64,000 nt of DNA from the NCBI RefSeq assembly GCF_043195135.1, contig NZ_JBAFWP010000014.1; one strand, given 5' to 3'. Below the pieces are notes generated by a model. That model searched no databases, was not told where the DNA came from, and saw only the letters and a program-made list of their open reading frames with translations. The stretch's first letter is position 1. Every line of letters begins with the position of its first letter. Made by a program: the position numbers and the translations under genes. Shown here in pieces: positions 9,136 to 17,499 of this stretch. The DNA comes from NCEH01 sp043195135 (GTDB lineage Bacteria > Pseudomonadota > Alphaproteobacteria > Rhizobiales > Xanthobacteraceae).

Positions 9136-9960
9136 TCAGGCCAGTTGCGCGCCCGCCCGGGCCAGCAATGCAGGAAAGTCATCGCCCGCCAGGACGGCAT
9201 ATTCGCGCGCGCGCTGATCGGTGACGGGATCGCGGCTTGCGAGCACGGCATCGGGATGGCCGGGATGCACCATCGCAAGGCCGCCATCGGGAAGCCCCGC
9301 GATGAAATGGCCGAGCAGCGCCGCGAAATCGTGCTGCGGACCGAAATCATACGCGCCGGCAAATCCATCATTGGTGGGAAGGCCCCGCGCCCGCGCCTGG
9401 GTCGCAAGTCCGGTGGCAAACAGTCCGAGCAAGCGGGCCTTGGCATCGAACCCGAGGCGCGCCCGCGGGGCCGGCGTGCAATCGCGCACACGGGCACCGG
9501 GCGCATGGCGCGCCGTCGCCTCCAGCACCACGCCCCGAATGCCGGGCAGAAGATGCACATGCTGGTGCCCGTCCACATGCGCCGGCGGACGGCCGAACGC
9601 GGCGTGAAACGCCTGGAACTGGGCCTCCACCTCGGCGCGGACCGCGCGCGCGTCCAGCCGGCCGGTGAGCGCGCGCAGGACGAGGGTCCGCAACGGCGCG
9701 AAGGCCGCGCCGCCGAGCGGATCGGCGGCGAGCGGGGTGAATCCGCCCGTGAACGTGACATGCAGTCCGATGCTGGCGGAGACGCGCGTGGATTTCGCTT
9801 GCAGCGCCGCATCGAGGCGCGCGGCCTCCGCGGCAAGGCCGGGAAACACGGTCATCACCGAGGTGGCGTTCAACCGGCCCGTGACCAGCAGCGCGCGGAT
9901 CGCTTCCGACACACCCGGCGCGAGGGCATAATCGTCCGCGCAGATCCAGATGGACTTCAC
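9136..9960 (-). CDS. ChbG/HpnK (YdjC) family deacetylase
   Basis: Carbohydrate deacetylase of 274 residues in the YdjC fold. Metal and catalytic landmarks are ADDYALAPG with D9-D10, H67 in GLHVTF, the VDGHQHVHLLPG segment with D130, H132, H134 and H136, and a late MVHPGHPD. Known members remove acetyl groups from chitooligosaccharides, hopanoid GlcNAc (HpnK) or undecaprenyl-phosphate-linked sugars (NaxD). It starts with GTG at 9960 and overlaps the stop of the upstream glycosyltransferase by 4 bases (GTGA), which points to translational coupling. That partner makes a lipid-linked sugar the best substrate guess; no other hopanoid genes are in the window. Confidence 0.82.
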   Translation of the reverse strand: MKSIWICADDYALAPGVSEAIRALLVTGRLNATSVMTVFPGLAAEAARLDAALQAKSTRVSASIGLHVTFTGGFTPLAADPLGGAAFAPLRTLVLRALTGRLDARAVRAEVEAQFQAFHAAFGRPPAHVDGHQHVHLLPGIRGVVLEATARHAPGARVRDCTPAPRARLGFDAKARLLGLFATGLATQARARGLPTNDGFAGAYDFGPQHDFAALLGHFIAGLPDGGLAMVHPGHPDAVLASRDPVTDQRAREYAVLAGDDFPALLARAGAQLA

Positions 9961-10970
9961 GGCCGCATCATCGGGCGGGCGCCCCGGTCGGCATAATCGG
10001 CGGCGGGTGCGGCGGCTTCCTCGTCATGGCGCAGCGCATGGTCGGCGACGAAATAGACCGGGCGCGCTTTGATCTCGGAGAGGATGCGCGCGATATATTC
10101 GCCCATCACGCCGATCACCAGCAATTGCACCCCGCCGATCACCATCAGGCCGACCACGAGCGACGGATAGCCCGGCACGGGGATGCCCCAGAACAGGCGC
10201 TCGATCACGATCCACACGCCATACAGGAAGGCGATGCCGGCAAGCCCGGCGCCCACCAGACCGGCGAGCCGCAAAGGCGCGGGCGAGAACGAGGTCAGCG
10301 CTTCCATGGACAGGCTCAGCAGGCGGAAAAAGCTCCAGCTGCTGGACCCGTGGGTGCGCCCCGCGGGGCGATAGGGCACGGCGATCTGCCGAAAGCCGAT
10401 CCAGCTCGACAGGCCCTTGAAGAAGCGGTTGCGCTCCGGCAGGCGGCGCAGGGCCGCCGTGGCGCGCGGCGACAGCAGGCGAAAATCCGCCGCATCCTCG
10501 GGAATGCGCGTGGAGGCCCCGAAATTCAGCAGCTTGTAGAACACCTTGACGAACCAGCGCCGGGAGGCCGCCTCATCCATGCGATCCGCCTTGACCGCAT
10601 AGGGCACGTCATAGCCCTGGTCCTTCCAGAGGCCGACGAAGGTTTCGATCATCTCCGGCGGATGCTGGCCGTCGCCGTCCATGAACAAAAGCGCATCGCC
10701 GCGCGCATGGTCGAGCCCGGCGAGCAGGGCGGCTTCCTTGCCGAAATTGCGCGACAGCGCCACCACCTGCACATCGACGCCGAGGGCCGGCAGTTCGGCC
10801 GCGACGGTCGCGCACGCGTCCCGGCTGCCGTCGTCCACATAGACGATCTCGATCCGCATGCCGCGCGCGCGGGCCACCGCATGGGCGCAGGCGCTGAGCT
10901 TGGCGTGAAAGCTCGGCAGGCCATCCGCCTCGTTGTAGACCGGAACGACGATGCTGAGGTCGGGTGTCAT
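9957..10970 (-). CDS. Glycosyltransferase family 2, polyprenyl-phosphate type (ArnC/GtrB-like)
   Basis: Predicted membrane-anchored GT2 enzyme of 337 residues that moves a nucleotide-sugar unit onto a polyprenyl phosphate on the cytoplasmic face. The catalytic domain opens with LSIVVPVYNEADG, has DDGSRD near 46-51 and the metal motif DGDGQH at 98-103. Two C-terminal membrane spans lie at about 237-260 and 270-295, the architecture of ArnC, GtrB and DPM1-type enzymes. The frame is open to 11231, but the family starts at MTPDLS, so 10970 is used. It is followed by an overlapping YdjC-type deacetylase, the same pairing as FlmF2-NaxD of lipid A galactosamine modification. No ArnT-like final transferase is present nearby. 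Confidence 0.82.
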   Translation of the reverse strand: MTPDLSIVVPVYNEADGLPSFHAKLSACAHAVARARGMRIEIVYVDDGSRDACATVAAELPALGVDVQVVALSRNFGKEAALLAGLDHARGDALLFMDGDGQHPPEMIETFVGLWKDQGYDVPYAVKADRMDEAASRRWFVKVFYKLLNFGASTRIPEDAADFRLLSPRATAALRRLPERNRFFKGLSSWIGFRQIAVPYRPAGRTHGSSSWSFFRLLSLSMEALTSFSPAPLRLAGLVGAGLAGIAFLYGVWIVIERLFWGIPVPGYPSLVVGLMVIGGVQLLVIGVMGEYIARILSEIKARPVYFVADHALRHDEEAAAPAADYADRGARPMMRP

Positions 10971-11306
10971 GGGAAAGCCGCCCTTGGCGCCGCTGGCAAT
11001 TTTCACCCGTTTAGCCGGGATCGTGGGGATAGGCGAGAGACTCGACATTTTTTTAGGACCCAAGGGAACCGCGTGCCCGGAGCTGCGTTGAAGCGATGGA
11101 CACTGCTCTCCCCCCGGGCGCTGTCCACAGACGCGGTCGCCTCCCCCGGGCGGCCGCGTTTTCCGTTTCAGATGTTGATATCCGACGCGCGGTCGAAATT
11201 TGCGGCGGGTCAATGAAGGAATTGTGGCCAATACTTAAGCTGAATTAAATGTCGCGGACACGAGCTAAGGTCGTGTCGCCGACACGGCTAGGAGAGGCCA
11301 TTTCCG
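10971..11306 (+). other. Divergent intergenic region, glycosyltransferase / universal stress protein
   Basis: No credible gene lies in these 336 bases. The right part is AT-richer and holds a promoter-like pair and a perfect inverted repeat in front of the stress protein gene, listed separately. I saw nothing definite for the leftward glycosyltransferase gene. Confidence 0.5.
11222..11277 (+). promoter_or_regulatory. Candidate promoter and inverted repeat upstream of the stress protein gene
   Basis: TTGTGG at 11222-11227 and TTAAAT at 11245-11250 are 17 bases apart, an acceptable sigma-70-like arrangement. Immediately downstream, where transcription would start, GACACGA (11257-11263) and TCGTGTC (11271-11277) form a perfect 7-bp inverted repeat with a 7-base spacer. 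It could be an operator or a hairpin in the leader. This rests on motif reading only. Confidence 0.35.
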
Positions 11307-12143
11307 ATGATCCGGGACATTCTCGTCAATCTCACCAACGGCGGCGCGCGTGACGCGGCCGGCGAATTCGCCATTCACCTCGCGGGCCGCCTGTCCGCCA
11401 ACCTCACCGGCTTGGCCGTCACCTATGAAATGGAAGTGCCGCCCTTCTACATGGGCGCGCTGCCGACCGATTTCATCGATGCGCAGATCAAGGAAAACGA
11501 GGAAGCCGCGCTGAAGGCGGCGGAGCGGTTCTCGCACGAAGCCTCCGCGGCCGGGATCGTGTACGAAACCCGCACGCTCAGCGCCTCGCTCGGCATCGCG
11601 GCGAATCGTTTCGCGAGCATGGCCCGCCTGTTCGATCTGACCGTGGTCGCCCAGCCCGATCCGGATCGTCCCGGGCCGGAAGAGGTGATCGCCGAGACCG
11701 TGCTGATGGACAGCGGGCGCGCGGTGATGCTGGTTCCCTACGTGCAGACCCAGCCGCTCGGGACCGGCCGCGCCGTGATCGCATGGGACGGCAGCCGCGC
11801 CGCCGCCCGCGCCCTCAACGAAGGCATGCCCCTGCTGCATCAGGCCAAGGCCATCGAGGTTCTCTCGATCATTCGCGGCAACGAGGATGAAGACAGCTTC
11901 GAAGGCTGCGCGGAAGTGGCCCGCCACCTTGCCCGCCACGGTCTCAAGGCGGACGTGCACAAGCTGCATATCGGCGCCGGACAGCAGGTGGCCGACACGA
12001 TCCTGAACGAAGTGTCGGACCAGGGCGCGGATTTCGTCATCATGGGCGGCTACGGCCACTCCCGGTTGAAGGAGCTGGTGATGGGCGGCGTCACCCGCGA
12101 AATCCTCGACACCATGACCGTGCCGGTGCTGATGGCCCATTGA
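11307..12143 (+). CDS. Universal stress protein (tandem UspA domains)
   Basis: Cytoplasmic protein of 278 residues made of two UspA-like alpha/beta domains, about 1-145 and 150-278. Only the second domain carries a clear ATP-binding signature, GGYGHSRLKELVMGGVTREI, at about 247-266; the first is degenerate, as is common in tandem members. GGAGAGG stands ahead of the ATG. Such proteins accumulate in stress or low oxygen and bind nucleotide; a specific role cannot be assigned. It stands alone between a divergent glycosyltransferase gene and a strong hairpin terminator. Confidence 0.85.
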   Translation: MIRDILVNLTNGGARDAAGEFAIHLAGRLSANLTGLAVTYEMEVPPFYMGALPTDFIDAQIKENEEAALKAAERFSHEASAAGIVYETRTLSASLGIAANRFASMARLFDLTVVAQPDPDRPGPEEVIAETVLMDSGRAVMLVPYVQTQPLGTGRAVIAWDGSRAAARALNEGMPLLHQAKAIEVLSIIRGNEDEDSFEGCAEVARHLARHGLKADVHKLHIGAGQQVADTILNEVSDQGADFVIMGGYGHSRLKELVMGGVTREILDTMTVPVLMAH

Positions 12144-12199
12144 GGCCCAAGGCGGCGCGAGGCCGCGAACGGCCGCACCACAAGCCACGCTGAAACAAT

Positions 12200-12231
12200 A
12201 ACGGCGCCTCAAGGGGCGCCGTTTCTATTTT
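12200..12231 (+). terminator. Rho-independent terminator, probably bidirectional
   Basis: A perfect 9-bp stem AACGGCGCC (12200-12208) / GGCGCCGTT (12215-12223) with loop TCAAGG is followed by a TTTCTATTTT tract. It ends the stress protein transcript and could also serve the convergent trcR gene. Confidence 0.75.
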
Positions 12232-12288
12232 GGAGCCGATCGCGGCTGCCCCTGAAGGCATGGGTCGGCGCGGCTTATCCGAAGCGGA

Positions 12289-12984
12289 TCACTCGCCCTT
12301 CTTGGAGCCGCCCAGCTTGGCGAACACGGTTTCCAGATCCAGCGATTCCCGACGGCCGCTCGGCGCATGGTCGGTATCGTCCTCGTCCTGGCGGGTCGTG
12401 ACATCGGCGGGCAGAAGGGTCGCGCCCTTCTCCTCGCCGGCCGGGGCGGCGGGTCGATCCTTGGCGGCGCGCTGGACTTCCATGTCGAGATCGATCTGGC
12501 TGCACAGGCCGAGGGTCACGGGATCCATCGGGGTCAGGGCCGCCGAATTCCAGTGGGTGCGTTCCTTGATCTGCTGAATCGTCGCCTTGGTGGTGCCGAC
12601 CAGGCGGATGATCTGCGCGTCCTTCAATTCGGCATGGTTGCGGATCAGCCACAGGATAGCGTTCGGGCGATCGTGGCGGCGCGACACCGGGGTGTAGCGC
12701 GGCCCCTTGCGACGCTTCTGCTCCGGCAGGCGCACCTTGGATTCCTGCAACTTCAGCCGGCGGCTCTCATTCTTCTCCGCAAGATCGATCTCCTCGCGGG
12801 TGAGCTGGCCGTTGGAGATGGGATCGAGCCCCTTGATTCCCTGCGCCACTTCGCCGTCGGCGATGCCCTTCACTTCCAGCGGGTGAAGTTTGCAAAAATC
12901 GCCGATCTGCTCGAACGTGAGGGCGGTATTCTCCACCAGCCAAACGGCCGTCGCTTTTGGCATCAGGGGGGTGTTGGATGACAT
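12289..12984 (-). CDS. trcR: DUF1013 cell-cycle transcriptional regulator TrcR
   Basis: DNA-associated regulator of 231 residues, the alphaproteobacterial DUF1013 family now called TrcR. An N-terminal helical region (MPKATAVWLVENTALTF) and a second helix-turn-helix-like region (WLIRNHAELKDAQIIRLVG) are typical, followed by a polar, poorly conserved tail ending LDLETVFAKLGG. In relatives it binds RNA polymerase or promoters and is tied to CtrA-controlled cell-cycle gene expression. It is divergent from ispH across 254 bp and convergent with the stress protein gene. The family identity is clear; the cell-cycle role is taken from relatives. Confidence 0.85.
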   Translation of the reverse strand: MSSNTPLMPKATAVWLVENTALTFEQIGDFCKLHPLEVKGIADGEVAQGIKGLDPISNGQLTREEIDLAEKNESRRLKLQESKVRLPEQKRRKGPRYTPVSRRHDRPNAILWLIRNHAELKDAQIIRLVGTTKATIQQIKERTHWNSAALTPMDPVTLGLCSQIDLDMEVQRAAKDRPAAPAGEEKGATLLPADVTTRQDEDDTDHAPSGRRESLDLETVFAKLGGSKKGE

Positions 12985-13238
12985 GGGCTGCCTCTGAAGC
13001 TTCTCTTAGGTGGACATTCACGACACCTGGGGCGCAAATCTGCGCGAGGTCGCTCCGGGCCGGGAGCGAACCGCGGATGTCTCACGATGTCCGGGATGCC
13101 TTTAATATAAGCGCCTGTGCAGTCTTATGCAAATGCTCCCCCGCGGCAGCGTGCGAATCCGTCCCTGCGGGCCGCGCCGCTTGACAGGCAGGGTGCCGGC
13201 GAGGCTTTTCAGCGTCTGAACCCTGGAACACATGAATC

Positions 13239-14201
13239 ATGGAAGAAAAGCCCCCGCTCCGTGTCCTGCTCTGCGCTCCGCGCGGCTTCTGCGCCGGCGT
13301 CGTGCGCGCCATCGACGCGGTGGAGCGGGCGCTGGAACTCCATGGCGCGCCGGTCTATGTGCGCCACGAGATCGTGCATAATAAGTATGTGGTGGAAGGG
13401 CTTAAGAACAAGGGCGCGATCTTCGTGCGCGAGCTGGACGAGATCCCGCCCACCAGCGCGCCGGTGATTTTTTCCGCCCACGGGGTCGCGAAATCGGTGC
13501 CGGAAGACGCGGCCGCGCGCAATTTCTTCTCCATCGACGCCACCTGCCCGCTGGTCACGAAGGTGCATCGCGAGGCGCAGGTGCATCACAAGAAGGGCCG
13601 CGACATCCTGTTGATCGGCCACCGGGGCCACCCGGAAGTGGTGGGCACCATGGGGCAGTTCGAGCCCGGCGTGGTCACGCTGATCGAAACCGCCGAGGAT
13701 GCGCGCGCCTTCATCCCGCGCGATGCGAACAACCTCGCCTATGTGACGCAGACCACCCTTTCCATCGACGACACGGCGGAGATCGTCGCCATCCTGACGT
13801 CGCGCTTCCCGGCGACGGTCGCGCCCCACAAGGAAGACATCTGCTATGCCACCACCAACCGCCAGGAAGCGGTGAAGAAGGTGGCGCCCAAGGTGGATGC
13901 CATGGTGGTGGTGGGCGCGCCCAATTCCTCCAATTCCCAGCGCCTGCGCGAGACCGCCACGCGCGAAGGATGCGGCGTCGCCGTGCTGGTGCAACGGGCG
14001 GCGGACATCGACTGGCCCCGCTTCGAGGGCATCTCCAGTCTCGGCGTGACCGCCGGCGCCTCCGCGCCCGAAGTGCTGGTGGAAGAAATCCTCGACGCAT
14101 TCGCGGAACGCTACACCTTGCATGTGGAGACCGTGACCGCCGCCCAGGAAGACGTGTTCTTTCCCCTGCCCCGCGCCCTGCGCCCCGACGCGGCGGAATA
14201 G
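13239..14201 (+). CDS. ispH: 4-hydroxy-3-methylbut-2-enyl diphosphate reductase
   Basis: IspH (LytB), 320 residues, the last enzyme of the MEP isoprenoid pathway, which converts HMBPP to IPP and DMAPP. The three [4Fe-4S] cluster cysteines are visible at C18 (RGFCAGV), C103 (DATCPLVTKVH) and C202 (DICYATTNRQ), with the substrate-binding histidines in VRHEIVHNK and GHRGHPE. Length is standard. It is the first gene of the compact ispH-thrB-rnhA set, with only 3 bases before thrB, an arrangement common in alphaproteobacteria. The upstream 254 bp holds the divergent ispH/trcR promoters, with an AT-rich patch around 13100-13128. Confidence 0.97.
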   Translation: MEEKPPLRVLLCAPRGFCAGVVRAIDAVERALELHGAPVYVRHEIVHNKYVVEGLKNKGAIFVRELDEIPPTSAPVIFSAHGVAKSVPEDAAARNFFSIDATCPLVTKVHREAQVHHKKGRDILLIGHRGHPEVVGTMGQFEPGVVTLIETAEDARAFIPRDANNLAYVTQTTLSIDDTAEIVAILTSRFPATVAPHKEDICYATTNRQEAVKKVAPKVDAMVVVGAPNSSNSQRLRETATREGCGVAVLVQRAADIDWPRFEGISSLGVTAGASAPEVLVEEILDAFAERYTLHVETVTAAQEDVFFPLPRALRPDAAE

Positions 14202-14204
14202 AAC

Positions 14205-15170
14205 GTGGCTGTCTATACCGACGTTTCGGCCACGAGCCTTGCCGAATTCCTTGAGCGCTACGATATCGGCACGCTGGAATCCTTCCACGGCATCGCCGAG
14301 GGCGTGGAGAATTCCAACTTCCTGCTGCAAACCAGTCGCGGCACCTTCATTCTCACCTTGTACGAGAAGCGGGTGGACCCGGCGGACCTGCCGTTCTTCA
14401 TCGGGCTAATGCAGCATCTGGCCGCGCGCGGCCTGTCGTGCCCCGAGCCGGTGGCTGGGCGGGACGGCTCCATGCTGGGGGAACTGGCCGGCCGGCCGGC
14501 GGCGATCGTCACGTTCCTGCGCGGGGTTTCCGTGCGCCGGCCCACCGCCGCCCAATGCGGGCAATTGGGCGAGGCGCTCGCGCGGCTGCATCTGGCTGGC
14601 GCGGATTTCGCGCTGAAGCGGCCGAACGCCCTGTCCGTCGCCGGCTGGCGCCCGTTGTACGCCGCCGCCCGCGACCGGGCCGACGAGGTGATGCCGGGCC
14701 TGGCCGAGACCATCGGCACCGAGCTTGCGGAGCTGGAAAGCGGGTGGCCGCGCGGCCTGCCCGCCGGGGTCATCCATGCCGACCTGTTTCCGGACAACGC
14801 CTTCTTTCTCGACGATCGGCTCTCCGGCATCATCGATTTCTATTTCGCCTGCACCGATCTCTACGCCTATGACGTCGCGGTGTGCCTGAACGCCTGGTGC
14901 TTCGAGCAGGATGGTGCCTTCAACGCCACCAAGGGCCGGGCGCTTCTGGCCGGCTATCAGACCGTGCGGGAGCTGGTGCCCGGCGAGGTCGAGGCCCTGC
15001 CGCGCCTCGCGCGCGGGGCTGCGCTGCGGTTCCTGCTGACCCGCCTCGTGGACTGGCTGAACGTGCCGGAAGGCGCGCTGGTGCGCCCCAAGGACCCGCT
15101 GGAATATCTGCGCAAGCTGCGCTTCCACCGCGCCGTGGACAGCGCCCGCGATTATGGGCTGACCCCATGA
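14205..15170 (+). CDS. thrB: Homoserine kinase (APH-fold type)
   Basis: ThrB of the aminoglycoside-phosphotransferase fold, 321 residues, which phosphorylates homoserine in threonine synthesis. The catalytic loop VIHADLFPDN is at about 189-198 (D193) and the metal-binding IIDFYFACTD follows near 208-217. The N-terminal segment FHGIAEGVENSNFLL is typical of the proteobacterial ThrB type, which is unrelated to the GHMP homoserine kinase of E. coli. The start is GTG, 3 bases after the ispH stop, and the stop overlaps the rnhA start (ATGA), so expression is coupled to both neighbours. Confidence 0.95.
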   Translation: MAVYTDVSATSLAEFLERYDIGTLESFHGIAEGVENSNFLLQTSRGTFILTLYEKRVDPADLPFFIGLMQHLAARGLSCPEPVAGRDGSMLGELAGRPAAIVTFLRGVSVRRPTAAQCGQLGEALARLHLAGADFALKRPNALSVAGWRPLYAAARDRADEVMPGLAETIGTELAELESGWPRGLPAGVIHADLFPDNAFFLDDRLSGIIDFYFACTDLYAYDVAVCLNAWCFEQDGAFNATKGRALLAGYQTVRELVPGEVEALPRLARGAALRFLLTRLVDWLNVPEGALVRPKDPLEYLRKLRFHRAVDSARDYGLTP

Positions 15171-15634
15171 GCGCCCGCATCGAGATCTGGACCGACGGCG
15201 CCTGTTCGGGCAATCCGGGGCCGGGCGGCTGGGGCGCGGTTCTGCGCTCGGGTCCGCACGAGAAGGAACTCTCCGGCGGCGAGGCGCACACCACCAACAA
15301 CCGCATGGAGCTGATGGCCGCCATCAGCGCCCTGGAGGCGCTGAAGAAGCCGAGCGCGGTGGATCTCCACACCGACAGCGAATATCTGCGCAACGGCATC
15401 ACCAAATGGGTCGCCGGCTGGCGCCGCAACGGCTGGAAGACCGCCGACAAGAAGCCGGTGAAGAACCAGGATCTGTGGGAGCGGCTCGACGCCGCCCTCG
15501 GCCGCCACGAGATCGCGTGGCATTGGGTCAAGGGCCACGCCGGCAACGAACTGAACGAGCGCGCGGACCAGCTGGCCCGCGACGGCATGGCCCCCTTCAA
15601 GGGCGGCGGCTTCGCCCGCGTCGGGGCGGGTTAG
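15167..15634 (+). CDS. rnhA: Ribonuclease HI
   Basis: RNase H1 of 155 residues that cuts RNA in RNA-DNA hybrids. The active-site residues fall at exactly the E. coli numbers: D10, E48, D70, H124 and D134, within TDGACSGNPGPGG, NNRMELMA, HTDSEY and VKGHAGN. A basic handle region (WRRNGWKTADKKPVK) is present. The ATG overlaps the thrB stop by 4 bases. The reading frame is open well upstream, but that part is a shadow of thrB. No obvious terminator follows in the next 230 bases. Confidence 0.97.
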   Translation: MSARIEIWTDGACSGNPGPGGWGAVLRSGPHEKELSGGEAHTTNNRMELMAAISALEALKKPSAVDLHTDSEYLRNGITKWVAGWRRNGWKTADKKPVKNQDLWERLDAALGRHEIAWHWVKGHAGNELNERADQLARDGMAPFKGGGFARVGAG

Positions 15635-15867
15635 GGCCGATCGCCATCCACGGCGGGACGTGCTTGCGGCCGCCGCCGCCATGCGCGGGCTTGTCCCCTC
15701 ACAACCGTGACGACCGATCGGGGAACGACACGGGCGCCTTCAAAGAGGCCATGATCCCGCGAGATGCCGATCGGCCTCGAACGGATCGCGCACGGCGTCG
15801 CGCCATTGCAGGCGGCGCCCTTGAATGCCGAAGGCTCCGAGCCCAGCCCCTCCCTCAGCCGAGTCCC

Positions 15868-16218
15868 TCAGCCGAGCGCAGCGGCGTAGTCGGCCTCCTT
15901 GAAACCCACCATCAGCCGGCCGCCCAGGTCCAGCACCGGCCGCTTGATCATGGAGGGCTGGGCCAGCATCAGCGTCACCGCCTTGGCCTCGTCGAGGCCG
16001 GTCTTCTCGGCTTCGGGCAGCTTGCGGAATGTGGTGCCGGCGCGATTGAGCAGCACCTCCCATCCGAGCGCCCGCACCCAGGTTTCCAGCGTCGCGCGGT
16101 CGATGCCCTGGGTTTTGTAGTCATGGAACGCATAAGCGACCCCATGGGCATCGAGCCAGGCCCGGGCCTTTTTCATGGTGTCGCAATTCTTGATGCCATA
16201 GATCGTCGCCGTCGCCAT
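15868..16218 (-). CDS. ArsC-family reductase-like protein (YffB/Spx fold)
   Basis: Thioredoxin-fold protein of 116 residues in the ArsC/Spx/YffB family. The start MATATIYGIKNCDT places a single cysteine at 12 in NCDTM, and the fold markers follow (HDYKTQGI, LLNRAGTTFRKL, MIKRPVLDLGGRLMVGF). Without the extra cysteines of arsenate reductases and with no ars genes nearby, a YffB-like glutathione-related or unknown role is more likely than arsenate reduction. The adjoining 233 bases towards rnhA hold nothing I can identify. It is divergent from the tct locus. Confidence 0.82.
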   Translation of the reverse strand: MATATIYGIKNCDTMKKARAWLDAHGVAYAFHDYKTQGIDRATLETWVRALGWEVLLNRAGTTFRKLPEAEKTGLDEAKAVTLMLAQPSMIKRPVLDLGGRLMVGFKEADYAAALG

Positions 16219-16339
16219 GGTGCCGTCTCTTCGCTGATCTGTATGGGTTCTAGCATCTCAGGCCGCGTGCCCGCACGACCCTGACGCGGGCACGCCCGCA
16301 GCCATTCGCCGCCCCGGCGCCTGCGCGCACAGCACAGGA

Positions 16340-16380
16340 AAGAAATTAATTAAATCGCATTTTTAATTATTGATGTGAGA
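16340..16380 (+). promoter_or_regulatory. AT-rich control region of tctC with the word TAATTATTGAT
   Basis: A sharply AT-rich patch about 70 bp before tctC contains AAATTAATTAAAT and then TAATTATTGAT at 16364-16374. The same 11-base word occurs at 20425-20435 ahead of the CoA-transferase gene of the same locus, which suggests a shared regulator site, most simply for the GntR protein encoded between them. Confidence 0.5.
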
Positions 16381-16443
16381 TTACGGAGCCGCTAGCCTTC
16401 CTTCCAATCGGCGCGGATTCAGACGCCTGTCAGGAGGAAATGC

Positions 16444-17439
16444 ATGTCCAAGCGCGTTCTCGCGGCCCTTGCGCTCGCCTTCACGGCCGCCTTGCCGGCC
16501 ATGGCCAGCGCCGAATGGGTGCCCAATCGTCCGATCGAATTCGTCGCGGCGGCCGGTCCCGGCGGCGGCACCGATACGTTCGCCCGCGTGGTGCAGTCGG
16601 CGATCAACAAGAACAATCTTCTGCCCACGCCCATCATCGTCACCAACAAGGCGGGCGGCAGCGGCGCGGAGAGCTTCATCTACGCCAAGACCAATCCCGG
16701 CGATCCCAACAAGCTCTATTTCGGCACGCAGGACGTCTATGTCCTGCCCCTCGCCTCCAAGCTGAGCTACAAGCTCGACGACCTGACACCGGTCGCGGCC
16801 ATGACCTTCGATCCGTTCCTGCTGTGGGTGAATCCCGCCTCCGGCATCAAGGACGTGAAGGATTTCGTCGCCCGCGCCAAGGAAAAGCCCGGCCAGTTGA
16901 AGGTCGGCGGCGCCAAGGCCAAGGAAGCCGACGAAACCCTCATGACGCTGGTGGAGCGCGCCGCAGGCATCGATCTCACCTATATCCCCTACAAGAGCGG
17001 CAGCGAGGCGGCGGTGCAGCTCGCGGGCGGCCATATCGACGCCAACATGAACAATCCCAGCGAAAGCGTGGAGCAATGGCGCGCCGGCGTGCAGAAGCCG
17101 CTGTGCGTGTTCGAGGAAACCCGCCTCGACAACAAGACCGAAATCTTCGAGGGCCAGTCCTGGGCCTCCATCCCCACCTGCATCGAGGCGGGGCTCGACA
17201 TCAAGTCCTTCGCCCAGCCGCGCACCGTCTGGCTCGCCGCCAAGATGCCGCCCGACGTGGTCGCCTTCTACATTGACCTGTTCAAGAAGGTCGCCCAGAC
17301 GCCGGAATGGAAATCCTATGTGGAGCGCGGCGCGCAGATCCCCCGCGTGCTGACGGGCGATGAATTCGCCGCCTTCATCAAGAAGCACGAGGCGGAATAC
17401 ACCAAATACTACGAAGCCAACGGCTGGCTGGTGCGCTGA
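16444..17439 (+). CDS. tctC: TTT transporter substrate-binding protein (Bug/TctC family)
   Basis: Periplasmic binding protein of 331 residues for a tripartite tricarboxylate transporter. A signal peptide ends at ASA, residues 21-23. The mature start has the Bug-family pattern WVPNRPIEFVAAAGPGGGTDT, which lines the carboxylate pocket. AGGAGGA lies 6 bases before the ATG, a strong ribosome site that fits high expression of a binding protein. It is followed by tctB, tctA, a GntR regulator, a CoA-transferase and an enoyl-CoA hydratase. The ligand is probably an organic acid, but the family also binds aromatic acids and amino acids, so the symbol names the family only. Confidence 0.9.
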   Translation: MSKRVLAALALAFTAALPAMASAEWVPNRPIEFVAAAGPGGGTDTFARVVQSAINKNNLLPTPIIVTNKAGGSGAESFIYAKTNPGDPNKLYFGTQDVYVLPLASKLSYKLDDLTPVAAMTFDPFLLWVNPASGIKDVKDFVARAKEKPGQLKVGGAKAKEADETLMTLVERAAGIDLTYIPYKSGSEAAVQLAGGHIDANMNNPSESVEQWRAGVQKPLCVFEETRLDNKTEIFEGQSWASIPTCIEAGLDIKSFAQPRTVWLAAKMPPDVVAFYIDLFKKVAQTPEWKSYVERGAQIPRVLTGDEFAAFIKKHEAEYTKYYEANGWLVR

Positions 17440-17499
17440 GGCTGAACGCCCCCTTCCGCGCGGCCGTGCGCCGCGCGGGTCCGGTTTCGGAGACATGCC

